Assembly (NCBI GenBank): GCA_016165875.1
Contig: JABBOT010000080.1
Coordinates: forward strand, 7,610,759-7,674,758
Source: Acanthopleura granulata
Lineage: Eukaryota > Mollusca > Polyplacophora > Chitonida > Chitonidae
Length of the DNA stretch: 64,000 nucleotides
Direction: 5' to 3'
The position numbers and the translations under genes were made by a program. Within the stretch, counting starts at the first letter, position 1; each line of letters opens with the position of its first letter. The notes beneath the pieces were generated by a model. The model was given only the letters and a program-made list of their open reading frames with translations, made no database searches and was not told the DNA's origin. Shown one piece after another: positions 32,801 through 44,800 of the stretch.

Positions 32801-35800
32801 TCCTGTTCAACTGCTACTGATCTTCTATATTCAGCGAGTGAAGCAATATTTATTGAGTATGCCACACAAGTGGATATCGATAATGAATGCTTTTACAAGA
32901 TGGGGGCCTAGTATCAAGTAGGCGTCAGGCCCGTGAAGAACGAAAACAGTACAAAAACAAAACGAAAGCGATCACATCTCTAATACTGTGAAAACAATCG
33001 AAATGACGTTGTCGCTTAAAATTTTTTTTTAATTTATATATACTGGTAAAGATTTGTCATTTGAATGATTTACCTCTCACAAACTGACAAGTCTGGCACT
33101 GTAGCATGGATGACCCTCGCTATAACAACAATATATTCCTACACGCACAGGAGAAAAAAATGACATTTTTAAATGTTAAATTCCTTTTACTCACATCTCC
33201 TCACTACAATACTTTCTATAAGAACATGTAGTGAAACTGGAAGCCAGAAAGTTTAAATCTGTGCATCATCTTTCCAACTATTTATTAATGGCTGTTCTTT
33301 GATCAGCAACTTCCTGTCTGAGGGTTGGGAAACTGCCATGACCATATAATGCACTGCTTTGCATTTGCATAGAATATAGAAAAATACTGTAGAGGACTCC
33401 TTTTATGTCATGTGTATGTGTGTTTTTTTTGGCGGGGGGTGGGGGGCGTAATTGTTTTCATATTGCCTATAAATTAAACCAAATAAAAACTTTAAAAGTA
33501 GAGCCCTATTATAGAGGGTTACCTCCAGTTAATACATCTTTAATGGATTTTGCGGGCAGACTCTTTTCAAATGTCCTTTGTGATCAGGCTGTACCAGACT
33601 GCAGTGTACATACATGTAAATCTGCAGACGCATTATGCCTCATCTCCTGCCTCGATGAACATCCAGTATGACAGAATCAGGATACAGGCTGTCCATCAGG
33701 TGACCTCGTAAGCCTTGAGATCGGCACTGTGACCAAATAGTCACATCCATCATACGTGAATTCAAGCTCCAAATAAAATCAGGCGATGCTTTTTCTGTGA
33801 GAATTTGACCAGACCAGCAGCTGTGAGGATGAGTAATAGATAACAGGGTGAATGACCCAGCATACAGGTATGTACATCCACATACATGTACTGTACAGGC
33901 AATAAGCACCTGGGTGGACTAGCCTACATGTACATACTTGTAAGGTACTGAAAGCCAGAATAAGCTAAACATAAGCGAACATGTAGCTGTTTCCAGGACA
34001 GGCCTCACTGTGCATGAGCAGAACAGCTCAAACGTGGCATAAACAAAAGCACATGGTCATCTGTGCGCATGAGTACATGCTTTAACATTACAGACTTCAG
34101 TGTGACAAACCAAGATTCCACTGAGTTCTCATTTTTTCTGTGTATTTCATTTACGAGTTTACGCCTTGAAACTGCCCTACAGCACATGTACATTGTACAG
34201 TCCTAGATGTCAGAAAGACTTGCATAAAATGTTTCAAATGGACTGCATTCTGTGTGATTCCAGAGGGTTACAATGCTTTAACACAACCACGTGGGTTTGT
34301 TTATCCCACAGTGAAGAAATTCAGGTCATGCACACTCAAACATCTACATGTATCTGGCTTATTAATTTGTTTATAGAGCAAGAAACCAGTAATAAATTAC
34401 ATGAGCGTGTTTCTTCTCTCTTTTTTTTTTTCCTCTCCCTACATCTCTGTATACATTTCCATTGTAAGTACATACCGGTACACATGTACTGCTAGAACCT
34501 ACACTGATGTGCTAGCCTAAACAAGGCACCAAATGCAAGAACAGAAACAGCATCCCAATCAACAAGTGGTGCTACAGAAAACAGAGCTTTCATAGCCTAT
34601 GTGTAATGTACATGTACAGAAATTATACACACACAAATGCTGATTGCAACAGGCATGGTGTATGTATATTGAGCACATGTGATAATAATGGAATTCTGAC
34701 TCTAATGGGGAATTACAAAATCCAATTAGCTATGTCAACATAACAACCTACATAGGATTCACAACAAGGACGTGTGAAAATATGCAACTTGTAACTTGAT
34801 ATCTCATTGAAAAACACGGAACTGGCAGCTTTCGAGTCCCTACGCTCTGCAAACTTGAAAGAGGATGACGCTCGCTTGTCTATTACAATATTTTCCAGCC
34901 TTACGTCACATCTTTTTTATACTGGCGTGTGGGCCAATAGACAGAGATAACCCGGCAGAATCCCCATGACAATTTATCAGCGTAACATGACTAAGGGTGA
35001 TCAATAGCACCAATGAGAGCGTCCCCGAGTGAAATCAGTGATGACTCGACTTGCATTCCAGCTGTCGGACCCAAACGAGGGAGAACCACGAGAAGCATCT
35101 CCAGGTTCCAGTGATTGAAAAGGACAGGTTATGCTCCATGTATACTCAACAATGAATTTTTTTCCTTTCTTTTTCTTTCCTTAACCTGTCTGAACTGCTC
35201 TTCAGCACACTCCATTCAGATTTGAGGCAAATGGAATTTAAGAATGGTCACATCGAGACTAGACCCTATAGTAGCAAAATTTTGCACAAAACCTTAGCTG
35301 ATTAAGGAAACACACATGTAACTGTGAAACAATGTTTGCAAAGACTGAGTAATGAAGCCAACAGTAGAAAGTCAAGCTTATTTTTCATCGATTTTTACCA
35401 CAATCCAAATGGATTTCTATTTGAACTTTGTTTTACCACTGGAATGCAACTTTACATTCCTGTATATATATTAAACTTGTTCTTCAACAGCTTTTCTCAA
35501 GCCAAATACGTGATAAAACGGAAGACGTATAAATTTTACCATAAATAGTCATATTTCTTTATACTGTTTCTTCCCGGGAATCCAGAGAGAATCTCTCAAC
35601 ATCTACATAGCTGTATATTCTGGAACCGGAAAAATGAGCGCTGCTTTTGACCACTGAGGTCCAATGTTAGAATTCAGCTCCTGCTGTTTTGGTTGTGTGA
35701 CCCTGGACATGGCCACATATATATATTCTGACCAGGGAACAAATATCATGATTCATAGGTTCTGAACTCTACAAACATGGAACACTGCAGTGAACTTTTC

Positions 35801-38800
35801 ATCTCTGAGATGACGTTTCATAAGAGAGCATGTTACATGTATACTGAATAGTGCATTGTAGTGAAGTGTGCTAAAACGAGAAACCCAAGAAAATGCTTCC
35901 CACCTCTTCGATTCTTTCCCTTGTTATAGTATGTCAAAGTCATCAGTTTATGTGTGCTCACAAAACTAGGTAGTACATAAGTATGGCAGCATCACAGGAA
36001 AAAACATTACCCTTGCGATTATCATTCAGAACGTTTTGAGTAGCCAGTTCGGGAGTCATGACAAGATGAACTGTGTGCTGTTTAAATGTATTTGATTTTT
36101 CTTAACTGAAATGATGAAATTTTTCTCTAGCCCTGTATATTTAACACATACACGTACACCTACATAGAACATGCAAGCTTCAGCTGCCTGTCGACATGTA
36201 CATGGTCCAGATAAGGATCACTGACCTTACCAGTGTCTTACTGTCATGCTTTATTGCCCTCAAGGTCATCCATGACAGACAATTCATGGGAACTCAAAAA
36301 AACAGTTCAAATCCGACCCCTAAGATCAAATTCCTTTAAAAAGGCACAAATACAATGTACATTACAAGTAGGCTACACTATATGCAGAAAATATAGATAC
36401 AGATGTGTCCCCTAAATTTTTGCACTAATACATGTAGTTCAGTAGGTCTGGAAGATTGAACTACAACAGCTACATGTATAGAGCCATCAATAAAAATATG
36501 TTTGTCGCAGGTAACCTGACTGCCCCCCCCCCCAAAAGGGCCCCTCTTTTTTTATTGGGCTGTGGATGTAATTCCTACTTACCTTTCCCTTCATGTTAAC
36601 TTCTTTAAAATCTTTGTATTTTATATTGTAGAACAAAAAAAAATATTTCCCTACTGACCAATCCTGTTTTCTTGTGATAGGGTTGTATTACCTGAAACAA
36701 ATAATTTTTTAAGGATGGCCTAAATGGACAATACATCTCACCCATTCAAAAAGACACAGTTCCTGTATCGCATTACAGAATTTTACATTTGTGAACAGGG
36801 AGGGCTTAGAATTACACTAAGTGACATGTACTTGTAAATTCCAGACCTACAGCAACAGGCCTATGCATGAACCGACTGGCTAGGGGTAAATTTACAGACT
36901 GGTAAATTTAACCAGACCACAGACTACATGCAGCAATGTCTTTGTCAAAATTGTCAAAGCCTGACATAACGGGGAATAGATATACTTCAAGCGGCTGACA
37001 GTATTCAATGTCTGGTGCATGTGTTGAATACTGGATAAATATAAATATATACCTATGTATATCTATGCTTGGGTTTTACATTGTACTCAACAATTTTTCA
37101 GTTACATGAGGAGGAGTAGTTCTTCGTATATGTGCCAAAGTGCTGCCGCCAAAGGAGCATCATGGCGAAGAAAAGACACTCTACCCAGTGGCATCATACT
37201 GACACCAGGCCCACCAGTCCTGTTTCTTGCTGTAACCTCTCAGTGCAAAGTGCCACGCAAGTCAGTAACAAGCACTTTGGTATCACCCGGATCTCCCGAC
37301 TGGAAGGCAGATGCTTTAACCACTAGACCATCAAGGCAGCCTGGTACACACTATAGCATACACTTCACTGGTACATGTAGTACACACTCAAACATGCCTG
37401 TTACTTTTTAGCTGGCACATCGCACCATTTTCAAATAGTGTCACCACCCACACCTACATGCACATGCAGTCTCTTTTGCCCCAGCTCACATAGCGAGGGG
37501 CAACACTGTAATTTAAAATAAAAATAAATTCCTCCACCTTATTCACAAAATCAGACTACATTCTTCTTAATTCTATACACAGTACATGTGCGTAACCTAA
37601 ATGACCCCAATTTTGTCCTTGACTACCTTACTTATTTTTCCGGATTCTGCGTGTTCTATTGACTTCAAAAAGGTGTTTTGAGGTTTCTTTGGAAATTTGG
37701 ATGATACCCAGCTGGAAAACTGAGTTTTATCACCCAAGTAATATTTTATGACCTTTATTTGCCTCTAAAGGTACACTTTTTGGGAGGAAATTTTAGGTTA
37801 TTCACAGTATGTTTTCAGTTACTCAGAGCTACATGACCATGTGTACACACGTCCACATCAATCACTTGTGCTGTAGTTGCAGACTTGGGGGGTTTCACTC
37901 CTTGATTCCATGTGATGAGTCATCAATAACAAACACACCCAAACCACAAAGTTTTAGATGTCGATGTACCTTAGTGCATCCCTACACATGTGCCATACAG
38001 TTAGGCCATCCTTTAAAAACTGTTTATTGGATGATCCTATTAGACAAAATTGGGTCCATCGATAGAGAATTCTTTTTTTTATTCTGGTTTTTGATAAAGA
38101 TAGGGATTTGAAAGAAATTAACATGGGGATAAAAATTTTTAAAAACTTCTATAAAAACAGGTTACGCCCAACAAGCATATTTTCAGGGATGGTCTCACGT
38201 CCATGTTATTGGTACACTGTGTTCCACATGTGCTTTACATTCTCCTGCTAGTCAACTAGTGTTTCACCTTCACTCAGTCAGGGAAGCGACGAAGCCCTTA
38301 TCAACTAACACACAAAAAGCTGGCTTAACGCATACATTCATGTATATCATGTGACAGCATCAGACAACTTACATAACCAACAACAATAATGTGCCATCCA
38401 GTATGCCTTATAAAGACTTCAGAAATGAAACAAGCCAGGTCTACAAGCCTACCCATCATGTCTGTATCATGACTGAACATTGCATTACCCTAATTCCTCT
38501 ACTTATTGGGCCACCTGGTCTGCCCCTTTTAGCCAGTATACATGTAATTGTAACAGGAATACAGAGTTTCTTTTTCTCACATGGTTTGTACATCTAATGA
38601 ACAACATGACAATATATCTTGACTTTGCTGAAAAACTAGGAGAGAAAGACAGTATTTTGCTTTCAGCACTACTGGTACCTGTCCCAAAAATTAGAAGAAT
38701 TACGGTATCATTATTAAGGTTAATAATCAGGTCACATGTACAGCAGAGATTTGACATACATGTCTACTGTTACAGATGAAATGTTGGCACTGCTACCCAC

Positions 38801-41800
38801 ACTTCCGTTTCTGTCAAATCCTCTGACAAATATGACATAAATCACTCTTACAGTGTGGACATCCTGGCATTTGCTGCATTGACGCACGTGTCAAGAACCA
38901 CTTGTGAAAGACTTCTAAGCCAGGAGGACTGCATTTAAAGAGTGTAGATTTGCTTACGTGTGCAATACCAGAAGCCAAGTGGAACTTCGTCAAATGTTTC
39001 CTCACTGTTAAACCGGCTAAATCCTCAGTGTCCACCATTTACTCAAATACTGTGATATTAATAGATGATGAACCATATAATCTGAGGAATACATCTTAGA
39101 TCTAACCTAATTTTTCTCCTTGAACACAATATAGCTGTGTGCCATACATTAAGATAACAGGTACATGTCAACTTGTTCAGGCACTTGCTCCTGCCTCGTG
39201 CCTATTGATAGAAGGAGAGATGTGGAGGGAATGCATTCAATAATGGATTGTTGCGTCATGATCTTATTAACATAGTAACACTATCATCTATGATATCAAT
39301 GGTAAGACTGGTTATTTGAGTTCCTTCACAGCTTTGGTGGAGGGGGAATGGTATCTGCATGTAGATAACCAGTTCATTTAGCAGACCTTACTTATTACAG
39401 TACTGTAATGTATATTAATTAGTCTGTTTACCATACACATATATTATACTCTATTCAAGAATATTTCCCTAAGATGCACATATGAGATGTTTACGGGCCA
39501 AGGAAAGATAGCGCTCAACCTAACAAAAAAAAAAAATCCCAAAACAAAAACTGTTATGCTTCATCAGGCACCCAGGACAAACATGACTTAAAGCCACACC
39601 AAACAACACATAGGGAGAGTTGACTCACACCTGGGAACTCACTGGTGAGGATGGAGAGGCCATCAGCAGAGTCTATTAGTTCACTTATCCACGCAGCACC
39701 TCTTCCCCGCAGCCCCCACCCCCAGTGACATTTAACAGTATATTGTAAACAACTGTTTGCACCTACATTAGGCTTTATCATTAGAAAATGGTGGGTACGT
39801 AGTGTGACCCCCCTGTTGTCAGGGTTGTGAGCCTCAACCACTTCTAAGCTAACACTTGCATTCAGCTGTTTGGACTTGGTAAAGGAGTTATGTCTGGAAT
39901 TTGTCTGTTTCCATGACACTGCTTATACAACACTGCCTAATCCTGAAACACGGGCTCTTAAGTCTACAGGTACCTCCAACACAATCTGAACATGTAACTG
40001 ATGACAGATGGGATTCGACAAGTTAACAAACATCACAAGGTGATATACTGATGCACAAACAGATGTAAGTCAAATTCTACAGGTTTATTCCGTGCAAGGA
40101 GAAACATCCATTCCTACAGACTGAGGGCAACCAACAAACATGCGCCGAAAACCTCCTGCGCACGTCAACCCGGAAGTGACAGCGCAAGTCGTGGTGTTGT
40201 GGGTGGAAGCCATCTACCGACAACTTATCAACTACGACATGTATAAGTAACATGTATGTGAAGGGAACTTAGGTCCAATGGCCACTGCTGTTTCCTAAAT
40301 AAGACGAAGTCCATGCACTAAAGTACAGTATCACCCTAAGCAATTGACACACATTTTTGACTTGCAGAAGCTAAATATAGCACACCTGATGTTGACTGTG
40401 GGTCAAATTGTAATAAAACAGTATGGCAGGTGATCTAATTGATGAAATTTTTTCAGGCTTGGGCCTCTTCAAGAATTTCAATGTTTATTTGATCAGTGCT
40501 TTCCACATACATGTATTTCATCTGTTCATTTTAATTACATATACTGGACAATAGCATCATACGTACTTCTGTTCAATATCTCTTTGTATTTGACAGCCAG
40601 GTGTTGATGATTCAAGGAATATCATGCACTCCTTTTTCTCCTATGCACTTGAAGAAAACCAAGAAAGCTGGGGGTTCTATTTTAAGCTCTAGATGAGTTT
40701 CGGATAATAACCAAGAAGTTGTCCTGCGCTATGATGCAGGTCTCACTGGTAATGTCACAGTGGACAGAACCGTCATTTTGATACAAAGTTGCCTATACAA
40801 TGGTAGAAAAAGTAATACTGGCAATTGTTGCCATCTTTTGCCATACAATGTAAAGCATTGCGCATGTCTAACATTTTATGCCGCAAGGCCTTATTGAAGG
40901 AGAGCACCAAATGCCCTGGGAGCTTCATTGCCAAAGGGAGGTAACACTAGCCTGATCAGAGGAGAGAAAGTCATAGATAACAGCTGATGTCAAAGTTCAG
41001 CTCCTGGTGTGCAAGCTCCACCCAAACACTTAGGATATAGCTGACACAACATCTTGGCACAGCACTATCTAAACACTGACTAACCCACTACAAATTACTG
41101 GAGCATTACTGTGTGTATTAATACATCAGGACGAGAGTGTACAGGGCTTTACGGTGAAACTGGTGTGGAAGTTTCAGCTAAATGTACATGTATCTTTCTT
41201 ATATTTAGGGAAAGCTCTGACATGTTAAATAACAATATTACTGAAAATCGAACATATGTTCTAGTGGATATATATTACATATAATGGATGAAAGAACCTG
41301 CTACAAGAACTACCCATAATGACCTAAAATTTTGCCCCAAAAATTGCATTTTAAGATACAGATCAATATCATAAAACACTATTTGTGTTACTGAAATATA
41401 CATTTCTCCAGTAGGACATCTTTCTATGTACCAAATAAAACTCAATCCACCTTTCTAAAATTCACAGACCTCTCAGAATCAGGAAAATTGAGCAACTTCT
41501 TCATCAGCCAAATTTTAAGTCACTTATGGTACGCGCCTTGTTAAGATTATAGCTTTAGGAAAACAGAAGAACAGAAAGCAATGGCTTATCAGTTCAATAT
41601 TTAGATATCAATATTCGGACAAGTATAAAATGGCATTTTCCCAAGCTTCTGTACAGATATTCTGTACTATCTAATGTCTATAGTAATCTAAATTCATTGT
41701 CACACTGCATTCTCGCCAAAATCATCATATTTTTGATGTGAAAATAATGTCCAAAGTAAAAAGCCTTTGTACCCCTTTAGTAATGAGGTAAAGGTTGCTA

Positions 41801-44800
41801 CAATTTCACATTTTATACATGCTGAGCTGTTAATTCAACAAAAAATCACAGCGCTAGGTAGTCACTAGAGGCCACAGATCCTTGATTTAATAATTGAATT
41901 ACAAGATGAACAGTTCACTGCCTAACACACACCATACAGTACCTCTGAATCAGGCACTTATCACTCCAGCATGTTCAACTGTCACCCACAGCCCATCAAA
42001 CATACATTCCACAAAAGCAACAGCCTGTTCCATTCAAAGTCTGCTACTCTACTACATTTGCCACAATAGTGTTCACATATGAACAATACCACTACCAGCT
42101 ACTTCGCCTGAGCTTTCCTACAAAGCACAAATACATGTGTACAAGAACTCTGGCCATGTCACAGCTATTCAGTAAATACACGTATATTAAATAAAATAAT
42201 CTGATATGCACGATTTTCTGAATGCACACAAAACAATTTGTACAAAGGAGCCCGAAGGCAGACAAAATAAATAACATCCATAGTTAATCTAATTAACATT
42301 CCACTTAACTTTTTACTAGTATGTAATTGGGTGACACAATTTATTTATAGAATTCATTCATTTGTCGAAAGTGATTACATGTACAGGTAATAACAAAAAT
42401 GGAATATGACACAAATTTGATATTAAAGTGTTAAATATCACACGTCTACACAAGTATCTCTGAAGAGTCATCTTAATTTATACGCTGATAAGAGAAGCAA
42501 ATGCTGCCATATTGATTGTTCCTACCAGACACACGGCGCAGTTTGCATGTACATGTAGAGCTGCAGACATTGCACCTGCTGCAGAAGCTAGATGACCATT
42601 ACACAGCCTAATACCTCCTTACTAAGCTTGCTTTTATAAATAAGTTCACTGAACATTCATTCAGGCATGCCTGACGACACTTCATTTCAAGGATATTTTT
42701 CCGTCCAGAATAATTACCCTAAATGACCTAAAAGTTTATCCATGACTAAGTTGCTTATTTTTCCTGATTCCATGAGTTCTAAAATTGATTGTAGAAAGGT
42801 TTGTTTGAAATGTTGGATGACATATGTACCTTACTGAAAAAATATGTCATCACCAGAAATAACATTTTATGGTATTTATTTGCCTCTAAAGATGCATTTT
42901 TTTGGACAAACTTTTACGTCATTTACAGTAGCTGTAGTGTACTTTTTTTTTCATTTGACACCCAGGAGATGGCAAATTCAGCATTCAATTAATGCAGTTC
43001 TACCTCATCTAAAAACTATTAATGTATTCCACATGCATTCACCAATGTCCTGATTTTGATTATGTTTCATATGCCTGCTATTCACACAACCATGCACTTG
43101 TAAAATCATAATTATACTTACACGATGTTATAAACTGGACTATCACAATGTTTTCACATACAAGAAACATATTAAATATCCTCCTATTTTTCTCTCATGC
43201 TACACTCCTTACAAGGATACTGTACTCTCAAGAAATACCATGAAACCCAAGGCAAAATTACGTCACAGACCAAATATTCATGTACATTACCTAGAGTTAT
43301 CTACATTACAAGTCTTGAACTATAAAGAGAATTAGTCATTCTTGCATTACTGTACCAATCTGAGAGTCCACATCTAATGTTATCTTGTGTGTACAGTATA
43401 TGTAACTATGAACAACTGCTTACTTGGCACTACAAACAACACTAAAATGTTTACAAACTTTACATGTGGACACATTTGATGTTTTATTTGGCCATGTAAT
43501 AGGTATAGGTATCCATCTCTTACTTAAGAAAAAAAGAAAGTAAAGAAAACCATATTTGCACATAATGTGATAAGTGCTTGTCATGTACTACTTGTGAAAA
43601 AAAAATTAAAGAAAGACAATCTTGTTCAGTTGAATAGTTCAAATTTTTTCATAGTTTAATCCTAATTGTTCAACTCTGCTACAACGTTGGGCAGTGCCTG
43701 AAGTACAGGTGCTTGCTATTCTGGTACAACTATATTCATGTACCTGAACAACTTCTAAGCCGATCATTAGTAGAGCTCCAAGTAAGAGGTAATGTGAAAG
43801 TTAAGCAACAGCAATCTTCAGAAAGGTGTCAGGAGTCAACCCTTGCAAGTGCTGTATGTCACACCATGGGCAGAATCTGTAGTGACTGTATGCATGCACA
43901 TCACATGACTAACTTTAACGGCTCTTATTCTTTAAGCATGAAAACTGGGACACTGCCTTGGGCAATGTCAAGTATAAACGTATCATGACCATCTACATTA
44001 AGTGTCTCTCTGTTGGTATTTTCTGCTTTCCAGCACATAAAGCACCAATACATGTAGGTAATTCTAAGTTTGGAAGCCTAAGAGCTTAAATGCATACATG
44101 AATTGATATCCTACAATCTGACACTTAAAATGACTTCAAAGCCGTGAATGTACTAAGGGCTGATATCGGTACATTCAAGTGCATGAATATATACAATACA
44201 TGTCTGCTGTTAACAACAGAAAACCATTGTACCCTAAACAACCAAAATCTTTGCCAAATGCAAGAAGACAAATAACACATTTCTATGCAGAACAGTTGGC
44301 AAAATGAATCTAAAAACAGGAAGTGCTTTCAGATCAAAAGGTAGTGTTCCTTGTTAATAAATAGTTTTGCACTTAAGTACTGTTATTACTTTGTACAAAT
44401 AAATGTAGTGCACAGCACAATGGCCCAGGGGCTTCTCACCAACGCACTCGCCGTGAGTACAAGTCCAGCTTATGCTGGCTTCCTTTCCGGCTGTATGTGG
44501 GAAGGTCTGCCAGCAACCTGTGGATGTTTGTGGCTTTTCCCTGAGGTGTGCCCAGTTTCCACCAACCCAAATGTTGGCCGCCGTTGTGTAAGTGGAATAT
44601 TCTAGAGTATGCCATAAAAGACCAATCAAACAGATAAATAAATTATTTCACCCATCTATCATGGTAGTACATGTATCTATGATTGTCATCAAATCATTAA
44701 GATCTAATTTCTAGTTTGGGCAAAATGGTATATTTTTTTTTTTTTTTTTTTCGCCAGAGACAATTATTGTACTGATTGCATAACAGACATATTTTCTGTA

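Noticed and set aside
38814..39038. Minus-strand 74-codon frame with [16 protein letters not shown] cysteines, looks like a zinc ribbon fragment
   Set aside because: The CxxC pairs are suggestive, but only one short stretch exists, with no flanking exons or transposase motifs; a protein search would be needed before calling it.
39554..39919. 121-codon minus-strand open frame in VAP intron 1
   Set aside because: Low-information composition with no motif I recognise; length is within chance for this amount of intron.
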